Source of the DNA: JACCZH01 sp963729445
Lineage (GTDB): Bacteria > Chloroflexota > Chloroflexia > Thermomicrobiales > CFX8
DNA: 64,000 nucleotides
Direction: 5' to 3'
Assembly (NCBI GenBank): GCA_963729445.1
Contig: CAVSNU010000002.1
Coordinates: forward strand, 744,001-808,000
Below, piece by piece: positions 31,855 to 40,460 of this stretch (position 1 is its first letter; every line of letters starts with the position of its first letter). A program made the position numbers and the translations under genes. The notes under the pieces are model-generated. The model worked only from the letters and a program-made list of their open reading frames with translations, ran no database searches and was not told the DNA's origin.

Positions 31855-33112
31855 CTATCGGTCGACCGATCCCAGCACGATGTCGATCGTGCCGATCAGG
31901 GCCACCACGTCGGCCAGCATTGCGCCCTGCGCCATATACGGCAGGACCTGCAGGTTCACGAAGTCGGGGATGCGGATGCGGAAACGGTAAGGCATCGGCC
32001 GTCCCGTCGGAGACGACGTAGTAGCCAAGCTCGCCCTTGGAGTGCTCGATCGCCGACATAGACCTCGCCAACCGGCGGGCTGAAGCCCTTGATCACCCAG
32101 ATGAAGTGGCGCTGCATGTCCTCGGCGGTGCGTCATCGTGCCCTTGTGCGGCGGGATGACGTAGGCCGATTCGTAGGCCATCAGCGGCGTGTCCATCGGC
32201 TCGGCACTGGTCGAGGCACTGGCGGATGATCTTGATCGCCTGGCGCATCTCTTCCATGCGCACCAGATAGCGGTCGTAGACGTCGCCATGCGTGCCGAGC
32301 GGCACCTCGAAATCGAGCCGGTCGTAGACCAGGTAGGGCATCGCCTTGCGGATGTCGTAGTTGATGCCCGAGCCGCGCAGACAGGCGCCGGTCAGGCGAG
32401 TAGTCGAGTCGCCGCCTCGGCGGGGATGACGCCGACGCCCTTGGTGCGCGCCATCCAGATCGGGTTGGCGGTGAGCAAGTCCGACGTATTCTTGCTGCCG
32501 CTCCGGGAAGATGCGCAGGAAGTCGCCGATCATGCTCGGGCAGGCTCTCGGGGAATCGGGCCGCGAAAAGCCGCCGATTTCCATCATGTTGGTGGTCAGG
32601 CGCGCGCCGCAGAACGCCTCGAAGATATCGAGGATCAGCTCGCGCTCGCGGAAGCAGTAGAGCGACATCGAGAGCGCGCCGATGTCGAGCGCGTGCGTGC
32701 CGAGCCAGACCAGGTGGGAGGCGATCCGGCTCAGCTCGGCCATGATCACGCGCCAGTACTGCGCGCGCTCCGGTGCTTCGAGGCCGCAAGCTTCTCGACC
32801 GCCAGCACGCAGCCGAGGTTGTTCATGCGGCGCGGCGACGTAGTCGGTGCGGTCGGTCCAGGGGATGACCTGCGCGTAGCGGTGGGCCTCGCCGAGCTTC
32901 TCGACGCCGCGGTGCAGGTAGCCGATCACCGGGTCGGCGAAGGTGATCGACTCGCCATCCAGGTGCAGGACGACGCGCAGCACGCCGTGCGTGCTCGGGT
33001 GCTGCGGGCCCATGTTCAGGACCAGCTCGCGCGAGCGGGCTGAGAGCTGGCGTTCGTCCGTCACATCAAATGTTCCGTATGTGGCCGGTGCACCTGGATT
33101 TGTGGCGGTCAT
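31855..33112 (-). pseudogene. nuoD: NADH-quinone oxidoreductase subunit D, several frameshifts
   Basis: The 49-kDa-type subunit that forms the quinone site with NuoB. From ATG 33112 the first 95 residues are in frame (G-P-Q-H-P-S-T-H-G-V-L-R and G-Y-L-H-R-G-V-E-K). Then the frame changes repeatedly: M-N-N-L-G-C-V-L-A-V-E appears in another frame, A-E-L-S-R-I-A-S-H-L-V-W-L-G returns, and the end I-P-D-F-V-N-L-Q-V-L-P-Y-M-A to I-D-I-V-L-G-S-V-D-R is complete. All expected parts are present in order over a normal length, so sequence error is likely. The nuoC stop codon directly abuts its start. Confidence 0.88.
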
Positions 33113-34009
33113 CTAGAGCCTCCGGAAATCTCTAATGCGAGGTGCGGGGTTCTCGAAACCGGGTTGGACGTACGGTTTGTAGCCACGGATCGGATAGTCC
33201 TTGCGCAGCGGGTGCCCTTCGTCCCAATCCTCGGCCAGCAGCATTCTGCGTAAGTCCGGATGCCCGTGGAAGGTGATGCCGAACATGTCGTAGCACTCGC
33301 GCTCAAGCCAGCCGGCCGCGGAGTACACGCCCGTCAGCGAGTCGCACCCTTCGTCCTCGGCAATCGCAGTCTTCAGTCGCAGGCGTTGACGATTCTTGAT
33401 CGAGTACAGGGTGCCAACCACATCAAACCGGTGACCGCTGCGCAGGCGCAGCATGTCGACCGCAGTGACGTCCGTCAGCGTGCGGTAGGAGAGATCGGGA
33501 TCATCTCGCAACAGTGTGAACATTTCCGCCCAGTGCCTGGCGTTCACCCGCACGGTCACTTCATCGCGAAAGAAGACAACCTCAAGGACATCGTCCGGGA
33601 AAGCCGCTCGCAAGGCGCGAATGGCGGGGTGGAGCTGCTCGTCCTGCGGCCCCCAATAGCCAGTGTTGACCCAGGCGGACGCGACGACGCGCATGCCGGT
33701 CTTATCGGTCGCTGGCTCGACCTGCTGGACAGCGGACTCCTGCGGCACGACCAGATCAACGCCCTCAGCGGGCTGCACTGAAGCTTCAGTCGGCTCTTTG
33801 GGAGTCGCTTCGCCGCCAAAACGACGAGCATTGTCGTCCATGGTGGAAGCTGCCCTGGCCGCGTCCTTATCGGAACGCGCGTGCTGGTCCGTTCCAGGAT
33901 CCGCAGTCAGCTTCTCCGTCGCACCGGCACCCGGGACTTGCTGCGCCTTGGTGCCCTCAGCACCCGGCTGTGCCTTGTCTTGACCTTTGTTCACTCGATC
34001 TTCGGCCAT
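33113..34009 (-). CDS. nuoC: NADH-quinone oxidoreductase subunit C with long N-terminal extension
   Basis: The 30-kDa-type subunit of the hydrophilic arm. Homology covers about residues 120-298: Y-R-T-L-T-D-V-T-A-V-D, the L-Y-S-I-K-N-R-Q-R-L-R-L-K strand, and the signature E-R-E-C-Y-D-M-F-G-I-T-F-H-G-H-P-D-L-R-R-M-L-L-A-E-D-W. The first 110 residues are a charged, Ala/Gln/Pro-rich tail without hydrophobic segments and not part of the family; it is probably disordered. The reading frame is intact. It stands between nuoB and nuoD. Confidence 0.95.
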   Translation of the reverse strand: MAEDRVNKGQDKAQPGAEGTKAQQVPGAGATEKLTADPGTDQHARSDKDAARAASTMDDNARRFGGEATPKEPTEASVQPAEGVDLVVPQESAVQQVEPATDKTGMRVVASAWVNTGYWGPQDEQLHPAIRALRAAFPDDVLEVVFFRDEVTVRVNARHWAEMFTLLRDDPDLSYRTLTDVTAVDMLRLRSGHRFDVVGTLYSIKNRQRLRLKTAIAEDEGCDSLTGVYSAAGWLERECYDMFGITFHGHPDLRRMLLAEDWDEGHPLRKDYPIRGYKPYVQPGFENPAPRIRDFRRL

Positions 34010-34030
34010 TGGGCCGCGTCCTCTCAGGAG

Positions 34031-34627
34031 TTAGCCGACGGTTGCGGTGGCGGTTTCAGTCTCACGGACAGTCGAATCGCGGCCCATCTCACGCCGGAGC
34101 TGTTCCCGGTCACGCTCACGCTGCGCCTCAGCCTCATCGCGGCCGGACTTCTTGGCGATCGTCTCGTACTTGATGACTTTGTTCTGCAGCTCAAGGATGC
34201 CGAAATACAGCGCCTCGGGAATTGGCGGGCATCCGGGAATATAGACGTCGACCGGGACGATCTGATCGACACCCTGCACCACGGCGTAGGTATCGAACGG
34301 GCCGCCGATGTTGGCGCATGACCCCATCGAGATCACCCACTTGGGCTCACTCATCTGGTCGTAGAGGGTGCGGACAATCGGGCCCATCTTCTTGGTGACG
34401 GTCCCGGAGACGATCATCAAGTCAGCCTGCCGCGGCGACGCGCGGTAGAGCATGCCGAAACGTTCGGCCAGGTCGAAGCGCGGCATCGCGGCAGAGATCA
34501 TCTCAATCGCGCAACACGCCAGCCCGAACTGGAGCCACCACAGGCTGGACCGGCGAGCCCAGTTGAAGACCCAGTCGACCGATGTCGTGAGAACGTTCTT
34601 TTCAAACTGGTTGTCGATTAAACCCAC
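34031..34627 (-). CDS. nuoB: NADH-quinone oxidoreductase subunit B
   Basis: Carries iron-sulfur cluster N2 next to the quinone site. Cysteines are in G-L-A-C-C-A-I-E-M, G-S-C-A-N and P-G-C-P-P, all in place. The GTG start at 34627 overlaps the nuoA stop by ten bases, giving 198 residues beginning (M)-G-L-I-D-N-Q-F-E-K-N. A longer frame upstream overlaps nuoA and lacks homology. The last 35 residues form a charged tail rich in Arg and Glu. Confidence 0.95.
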   Translation of the reverse strand: MGLIDNQFEKNVLTTSVDWVFNWARRSSLWWLQFGLACCAIEMISAAMPRFDLAERFGMLYRASPRQADLMIVSGTVTKKMGPIVRTLYDQMSEPKWVISMGSCANIGGPFDTYAVVQGVDQIVPVDVYIPGCPPIPEALYFGILELQNKVIKYETIAKKSGRDEAEAQRERDREQLRREMGRDSTVRETETATATVG

Positions 34628-34974
34628 TCGAGCGCCCCTTTCTTCCACTCGTAGGCCAGGCCCGCGAGCAGGAGGCCGATAAAGACACAAATCTGAAGAT
34701 AGCCATACAGTCCAAGGGCATCGAACGCGACCGCCCAGGGGAAGAGGAAGATGGCCTCGATGTCGAAGACGACGAAGAGCAGCGCCACCACGTAGAACCG
34801 GGGCGTGTAGCGCTGGTTCGGCGGCGCGACATCGGGAACGCCGGACTCATAGACTTCTGATTTCGTTGGATTTGGATTGGAGGGACGGATCAGCCGGCCG
34901 AGAAGAAGAAGCGAACACCCCATGACCACGGCCGTGATGAACGCAAGGCCAATAATCGCGTAATCTCCAGCCAC
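34618..34974 (-). CDS. nuoA: NADH-quinone oxidoreductase subunit A
   Basis: Three-helix membrane subunit, 118 residues, with the flexible-loop sequence K-S-E-V-Y-E-S-G-V-P-D and the second-helix motif V-V-F-D-I-E-A-I-F-L-F-P-W-A. The family normally has a cysteine in the loop (Y-E-C-G); here it is serine, a common variation in some lineages. GTG start. First gene of the upstream nuo segment, with a promoter-like sequence about 60 bases before it. Confidence 0.95.
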   Translation of the reverse strand: MAGDYAIIGLAFITAVVMGCSLLLLGRLIRPSNPNPTKSEVYESGVPDVAPPNQRYTPRFYVVALLFVVFDIEAIFLFPWAVAFDALGLYGYLQICVFIGLLLAGLAYEWKKGALEWV

Positions 34975-35032
34975 GGTGGTTGCGTCCTTTCGCCCAGTTT
35001 CAGGCTACCTCCAACGGTTCCTACAGTTGTGT

Positions 35033-35062
35033 ACTATATCACGAGCCTGAGCAGCCGGCCAA
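35033..35062 (-). promoter_or_regulatory. Possible nuoA promoter
   Basis: On the minus strand TTGGCC (35062-35057) and TATAGT (35038-35033) are separated by 18 bases. It lies about 60 bases before nuoA in the 190-base divergent gap. Reasonable sigma-70-type match but not tested. Confidence 0.5.
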
Positions 35063-35165
35063 AGAGACCAGACGAGCTGGGTCGCACATTTTTGGCTTAT
35101 ACATCGACAAAAGTCGCTGACGAACTGGCACAGCCTACCATACTGGCGGCTCGGAGAGGCAGCGT

Positions 35166-36323
35166 ATGAACGTGTCCGGACCACGCCCACCTCACAACGA
35201 GGCGGAACGAGCAGCCATCGCCGATCTCATTCAACGGGTCTTCGAGGAGGAGGCCACGACCAGGGCGCACCTGGCGATCGTTCAATCCAGCGCCTTTGAT
35301 CCAGCGAGCCTTCCCGCGATCTGGGCCTCCAACGGTCAGCCGCTTGCGGTTGTGCAGGCCGTTCCGTGCAGGCTCGCGCTGCTGGGAACATGGGTTGCCG
35401 CCGGCATCATCACGATGGTCGCGACCGATCCCGGCGCTCGGATGCAAGGGTACATGCGCGCCTGTATGGAGGCGGCACACGAGTGGCTCAGGAACAGCGG
35501 CCGCCCGCTCGCCATTCTGTATGGCGTTCCGCAAATCTACCCGCGCTTTGATTACCGCCCGGTGATGCCACGCAGTGTCGTGCGCTACCCCACGCCTGCG
35601 GTCGGCGCGGCGGATACGCTGCGTGAAGCCTGCGAGGGTGATGTTGCGGCCATGGCAACCCTCTTCAACCTGCAGGAAATCCAGCGTCCCTGCTCAATCG
35701 AGCGTTCAGCTGAGCAGTGGGTCTGGCGTGACGGCAATCCCGCAGCGATTCTTGACGGAGAAGATGGGGTCAGCGGGTACGCTCGCATAGCGTCACCGGC
35801 CACCGCCACGCTCGACGTCATCGAATGCGCCGCGCGAGCCGGACACGAAGCGGAGCTCCTCGACGCGCTGCACGCTCGCGCCGCCGCACACGGTTCCCAG
35901 GAGATCCAGTTACGGCTGATGCCCGATCACCCACTGGTTCAGGAGGTCAGTCGACGCGCGACACAGTTAGAGCTCTCCGATGTCGAGGTGGCCGTGCGCC
36001 CGCCGCAGGCCGGTATGCTCTGCGTGCTGGACCCCGCAGCCGTGCTGGAGCTGCTCCAGCCTGAAATCGAACGCCGCCTGGGCGGGCAGGGACTTCGGCT
36101 GGCGTTCGGCGAGCGGGGTGGTGCCGGGTTCAACGGCGGCGGTCCAACCGTGCGTCTCCCCCATCAGGCGGACCTGGCGCATGTATTGAGCGGCTACCCT
36201 GGCGTGCCTGCCCTCCGGCAGTGGGGCGCACTCCAGGGAGATGAACCGGCGATCCACCTGGCACACACGGCCTTCCCAACGGCCTGGCCACGCTGGTCGT
36301 ACGCGCCGTTCTGGGGAGAATAA
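35166..36323 (+). CDS. Eis-like GNAT N-acetyltransferase
   Basis: 385 residues with the layout of the Eis group: an N-terminal GNAT domain (about 20-140), a second GNAT-like domain, and an SCP2-like C-terminal domain (about 290-385). Visible are the acetyl-CoA strand I-I-T-M-V-A-T-D-P-G-A-R-M-Q-G-Y-M-R-A-C-M-E and I-L-Y-G-V-P-Q-I-Y-P-R-F-D-Y. Mycobacterial Eis acetylates aminoglycosides and peptides at several amines; here the substrate is unknown. The A-T-D-P-x-x-R-x-x-G version of the cofactor loop is kept. ATG start; divergent from nuoA. Confidence 0.85.
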   Translation: MNVSGPRPPHNEAERAAIADLIQRVFEEEATTRAHLAIVQSSAFDPASLPAIWASNGQPLAVVQAVPCRLALLGTWVAAGIITMVATDPGARMQGYMRACMEAAHEWLRNSGRPLAILYGVPQIYPRFDYRPVMPRSVVRYPTPAVGAADTLREACEGDVAAMATLFNLQEIQRPCSIERSAEQWVWRDGNPAAILDGEDGVSGYARIASPATATLDVIECAARAGHEAELLDALHARAAAHGSQEIQLRLMPDHPLVQEVSRRATQLELSDVEVAVRPPQAGMLCVLDPAAVLELLQPEIERRLGGQGLRLAFGERGGAGFNGGGPTVRLPHQADLAHVLSGYPGVPALRQWGALQGDEPAIHLAHTAFPTAWPRWSYAPFWGE

Positions 36324-36352
36324 TTTCGGCAGGGGGCCCTTACGGGCACGCC

Positions 36353-39100
36353 TTAATCCGAGCGCACCGCTATCGAGACCGAGGTACCTTCCGAGACACT
36401 GGTTCCCGGAGCGGGTGCCTGAAAGAAGACCTCGCCCACGTCGACCGCGTCGATGTCAACTCCTGGCGGCAGGTCGGATTGGGTGATGTAGATGACATCC
36501 CCAACCTCAAGACCGAGCGACTCGATGATGCCGATCGCGGTCCCTTCGGCCACGCCGAACAGGTTCGGCACGGTCGCGCCACCATTGTCATCATCTGAAG
36601 GCGTCGGCGTGGTTCGGCCCGGAGGCACTGTCGGGGTCGCCGTCACGGGCGGCGTCGGCGTTGGCGTTGGCGGTATCGGCGTCGGCGACGGTGTCGGGGT
36701 TGGCGTGGGTGTCGGCGATGGTGTTGGAGTCGGCTCCACCGGGTTATCCGGAATGCCCATTCCGCCGCCAACCATCGCGCTGTACTCCATGAGCGACTCT
36801 GCGCCCTCCACGGTATAGAGCGCGCTATTGTTTGCAAAGTGTTGGAGAGCAGCGCGCAGATCCTGCACCTGGGCCTGCGTCAGCTGATCGCAGTTCGTCA
36901 CGGGCGGATGTCGCTGGTCGGCATACTCACGGCGGGTCTCAACACCTTGAACCGGCAATCCGCCGGTCGCCTCGCAGATGTCAACCTCGATGACCCCTTC
37001 AGGGCGAGCGAAATTGGCATCGGAGGGGACGCCGTCCGGGCCGGCCAGCGTCTCAGCGAAGGCCGGATCGTGAGCGGCCACCATGATGTCCCGGAAGATG
37101 GGCGCAGCTCCGCTAAGCCCGTCCAGCTGTCGCATGGGCACGTTGCCGGGATTACCTACCCAGACACCGACCACGAGATCGGTCGTATACCCGACCGTCC
37201 AGTTGTCCAGCCAGTCGAACGACGTACCAGTCTTGACCGCTACTGGTAGATCGCCGAGCTCCGGGAGCTCCAGAATGTTGTCGCGACCGAAAGTGGACCA
37301 ACGCGCTTCATCATCGGCCAGAATGTCGGTCACGAGGAACGACGTTTCCGCGCTGAGCGCGCGCTGACCACGCGCGAGCGTCTCGTCGCGATTCAAGGCG
37401 TAGAGCTGGGAGCCGTCGGACTCGTTCACCTCAAGGATGGGGTTGTAGCCAACGAAAACGCCACCATTCGCGAGCGTCGCATAGGTATTCGTGAGCTCAA
37501 GCGGCGAGACTTCACCGCCACCCAGGGCAAGCGCCAGACCGTAGAAATCGAGCCCGCGCCAGAGGCCGGTCCGGATGCCCATGCCGTGGGCCAGGTCGAT
37601 CATGGACGGGACGCCGGAGTAATCGAGCGTCTTGACTGCGGGTATGTTGTAGGAACCGGCAAGCGCCTCACGTGCGGAAACCGCACCGTGGAAGAGCCGG
37701 CTGCTGTTCTCCGGCACGTACACAGGCTGAGGAGCGCCAGGCGTCTCGTACGACATCTGGTAGTCCAGAATCATCGTGCCGGGGTACCAGCCACGCTCGA
37801 ACGCCGCTGCATACACCAGCGGCATGAAGGCTGAGCCAGGCTGGCGCTCAGAGACCGCAACGTTGAACTGGCCGGAGATCGCGTCATCGGAGTAATCACG
37901 CGAACCCACCATCGCGACGACCTCACCAGTGCCCGGCAGCATCGCGACCGCCGCACCGTTTGTCGCGTTATAGGGCTCCAGCGTCGCGACATGGTCTCGC
38001 ACCGCCTGCTCAGCCTGTACCTGCAAGTCGAGATCGAGCGTCGTGCGCACCGCCAGCCCGCCACGATAGACCTTCTCAGCGCCGTACTGCTGCTCAAGCT
38101 GCGAGATGACGAAGTTCACCCAGTGCGGCGCCAGAATGACCTGGGACTCACGCGGCGGAATGATCAGCACCTCGTGCCACGCCGCGTCGGCCTCCTCGTC
38201 GCTGATAAAGCCGGCCTCGACCATCTGGTCCAGCACATACCCCTGCCGTAGCTTGGCGGCCTCCATGTTCTGGCTGGGATCGTAGGCGCTCGGGGCCTGT
38301 GGAAGACCGGCGATCATGGCGGCCTGGGCCAGGGTGAGCTCGGACGGGTCTCTGTCAAAATATGCTCGCGCAGCCGCGTCGATGCCGTAAGAGCGGTTAC
38401 CGTAGTAGACCGAGTTCAGGTACATCTCCATGATGCGTTCTTTAGAATAGGCATCCGTCAGCTGCACCGCAACGATCGCCTCGCGGATCTTGCGCAGGTA
38501 GGTCCGCTCGAAGCCAATGGTGTCGGGATAGAGCTGGCGGGCAAGCTGTTGGGTGATGGTTGAGCCGCCGGAGGAACCCTTGCCGGAGACGTTGATGAAG
38601 GCACCCCGGACAATCGCTACCGGTTCGACTCCGAAGTTGTTCCAGAAGGTGCGGTCTTCTGCGGCAATGGTCGCCTCCAGCAGGAATTCATTCTCGCCAT
38701 CGGCGGTAATCTGGTCGAGCGTCGTGTAGTTGCGGTACCCCGTTAACGGATCGCTGACCTCGTAGAGCAGCTTCCAGTTGCGGTCGTAGATTCTGGTCGT
38801 CTCGAACTGCTGCGCTTCGACCGTGTTGAGCGACGGGAGATCGGCGCTGAAGTAGCTCCAGGCAGCGACGGTCACCGCGCCGGCAAAGAGCAACGAACCA
38901 GCAACCATGCTGAGGAAAAAGATGCCGACAAACGTGGCATAGCGCGTCATCGACGACGTGCGCCGGGCCTGACCGTACCGCTCGAGGACCGAGCGATTGA
39001 TCATCCGCGAGGACACCACACGTCGCCGCGACGAGCGCCGGTCATGGCGGCCGAAGCGTACGTGTCGTGATCGGCGGTGGCGGCCATACGGTCGTGGCAT
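36353..39100 (-). CDS. Class A penicillin-binding protein (PBP1A type) with PASTA domain and altered SxxK motif
   Basis: A bifunctional peptidoglycan synthase of 915 residues. Order: basic cytoplasmic tail, one membrane helix (about 53-80), GT51 glycosyltransferase (about 115-290, with A-A-E-D-R-T-F-W and G-G-S-T-I-T-Q-Q-L-A-R), transpeptidase (about 385-690), Pro/Thr linker (about 785-840), PASTA domain (about 845-912). S-Y-N and V-K-T-G-T-S are intact, but the active-site motif reads S-A-F-M where S-x-x-K is expected (residues 423-426; codon ATG at complement of 37823-37825). If real, transpeptidation should be lost or greatly reduced. A later start at 39004 is possible. Confidence 0.93.
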   Translation of the reverse strand: MPRPYGRHRRSRHVRFGRHDRRSSRRRVVSSRMINRSVLERYGQARRTSSMTRYATFVGIFFLSMVAGSLLFAGAVTVAAWSYFSADLPSLNTVEAQQFETTRIYDRNWKLLYEVSDPLTGYRNYTTLDQITADGENEFLLEATIAAEDRTFWNNFGVEPVAIVRGAFINVSGKGSSGGSTITQQLARQLYPDTIGFERTYLRKIREAIVAVQLTDAYSKERIMEMYLNSVYYGNRSYGIDAAARAYFDRDPSELTLAQAAMIAGLPQAPSAYDPSQNMEAAKLRQGYVLDQMVEAGFISDEEADAAWHEVLIIPPRESQVILAPHWVNFVISQLEQQYGAEKVYRGGLAVRTTLDLDLQVQAEQAVRDHVATLEPYNATNGAAVAMLPGTGEVVAMVGSRDYSDDAISGQFNVAVSERQPGSAFMPLVYAAAFERGWYPGTMILDYQMSYETPGAPQPVYVPENSSRLFHGAVSAREALAGSYNIPAVKTLDYSGVPSMIDLAHGMGIRTGLWRGLDFYGLALALGGGEVSPLELTNTYATLANGGVFVGYNPILEVNESDGSQLYALNRDETLARGQRALSAETSFLVTDILADDEARWSTFGRDNILELPELGDLPVAVKTGTSFDWLDNWTVGYTTDLVVGVWVGNPGNVPMRQLDGLSGAAPIFRDIMVAAHDPAFAETLAGPDGVPSDANFARPEGVIEVDICEATGGLPVQGVETRREYADQRHPPVTNCDQLTQAQVQDLRAALQHFANNSALYTVEGAESLMEYSAMVGGGMGIPDNPVEPTPTPSPTPTPTPTPSPTPIPPTPTPTPPVTATPTVPPGRTTPTPSDDDNGGATVPNLFGVAEGTAIGIIESLGLEVGDVIYITQSDLPPGVDIDAVDVGEVFFQAPAPGTSVSEGTSVSIAVRSD

Positions 39101-39294
39101 AGGTCGCGAGATCCCTAGAATCAGTAACAGTCAACGGGCGAGACGCACAGACGACAAGCCCAACGACGGCAAGCTGTTACGTGTACGTACGCAGACGTGC
39201 CACCCGAAGAATATCAATTCGGGTACCGGCGTAACGAGGAATCCACTATCGTGAACGAGATTGAACGTTCCATTATCATGAAGGATACGAGCAA

Positions 39295-39615
39295 ATGAGC
39301 ACCACTGATCCAGAGATTCCAGAGGCTGGTGGCCCACCGCAGCCGCTCAGCACGCGTGAGGTCGACATGGCGCTACGCGAGCTGAAGGGATGGAGCCGGC
39401 AGGAGGGCGGGCTGCGGCGGCGCGTCAGGCGGGCGAGCTTCCTGGAAGCCGTGGCGTTTGTCAACCAGCTGGCGGAGATCGTTGAGGAAGCCAATCATCA
39501 CCCCGACATCGACATCCGCTACCGCAACGTCATTCTCTTCCTGACCACTCACGAGGCCGGCGGCGTCACTGAGCTCGACATCGACCTCGCGCGGCGGATC
39601 AACGAGATCGTCTAG
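39295..39615 (+). CDS. phhB: Pterin-4a-carbinolamine dehydratase
   Basis: Dehydrates 4a-hydroxytetrahydropterin to recycle the cofactor of aromatic amino acid hydroxylases, or serves molybdopterin metabolism in bacteria without them. The 106-residue protein has the active-site histidines in E-A-N-H-H-P-D-I-D-I-R-Y and the closing L-D-I-D-L-A-R-R-I-N-E-I. ATG start with AAGGA ten bases upstream. Divergent from the PBP and convergent with the next lipoprotein gene; their stop codons share the palindrome CTAG (39612-39615). Confidence 0.93.
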   Translation: MSTTDPEIPEAGGPPQPLSTREVDMALRELKGWSRQEGGLRRRVRRASFLEAVAFVNQLAEIVEEANHHPDIDIRYRNVILFLTTHEAGGVTELDIDLARRINEIV

Positions 39616-40241
39616 CCCCTCGGGAACGAGAAAGAGCCGGCAATCCGGTCAAAGAGATCCGTCGCGGCAACGGTGTCGCCGGCGACGGGAGCGCTGCCGG
39701 TCAGGGTGAAACCCGTGTCGCCGTCGAGGACATACACCTGGTGCATCAGCACCGGCTCGGAGGCAATCTCAGTCGTGTAGATCCAGCGCATGGCCTGCGT
39801 GCCCGCGACCTGCACGGGATCCATTGACAGCGTCTCGACGTCGCTGGAGGCATCTTCCGTCGACTGCCGCCGGGCGGCGGCATACTCCTCCACGCTCTCA
39901 ACGGATTCCGGTAGGGCTTCGCGCGTGACGTTATACCTGAAACCGGTGTCGGACGGCGTTCCGCCGGAATCCCGATAGGCAATGTCGGCCGGCGGCACCG
40001 TGTTGCGGACCCAGAACGCTGGAACCTGAATCGTATAGCGCCGGTCCTCCGCCGTTACTTGCTGCCCAACGTCGAGCGGTGCAAGGAGACGTCCTTCGGG
40101 AGCTGGAGTGGGTGCAATCGTCATCGTCGGCGGGATGGAAGGACCACCCGACGAGCCTGGTGAGCTACCGCCACAACTCGTAAGGACCAGAATGCTGATG
40201 AGACAGGTGAGCGCGTATCGAATTTTTTGCCTCCTTGGCAA
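39612..40241 (-). CDS. Putative lipoprotein
   Basis: Signal peptide with lipobox L-T-S-C (cysteine at about residue 23), then a Ser/Pro/Thr linker and a globular domain (about 60-209) with Y-T-I-Q-V-P-A-F-W and M-R-W-I-Y-T-T-E near alternating beta strands. The fold resembles PsbP/DcrB-like secreted proteins, but I cannot assign the family firmly. The TTG at 40241 is the longest start. A perfect AGGAGG lies inside that frame, six bases before an ATT codon at 40223, which may be the real start (see findings). Confidence 0.75.
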   Translation of the reverse strand: MPRRQKIRYALTCLISILVLTSCGGSSPGSSGGPSIPPTMTIAPTPAPEGRLLAPLDVGQQVTAEDRRYTIQVPAFWVRNTVPPADIAYRDSGGTPSDTGFRYNVTREALPESVESVEEYAAARRQSTEDASSDVETLSMDPVQVAGTQAMRWIYTTEIASEPVLMHQVYVLDGDTGFTLTGSAPVAGDTVAATDLFDRIAGSFSFPRG

Positions 40242-40460
40242 ATCTCAACCGTTCGTCGCAACAGGGAATTCAGCCACATCTGGCGCCCAGGCGTCGAGGC
40301 CGGCCCCATTGCGACGGGTCGAACCGGAGCGTCATTCACCATCGCCGGGCATGCGCGTCATTCCAGAGCCCCATGTCTAGCGACCCTTGCTGCGTGCAAA
40401 GCGCCGCTACAATGGACATCAATGCCACAGCGAAGCACGGGCAACGCGTGAGGAGCGAAA

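Noticed and set aside
36590..36740. Tandem repeat element in the gap after the Eis-like gene
   Set aside because: It is the Pro/Thr linker of the PBP gene, coding repeat of low complexity.
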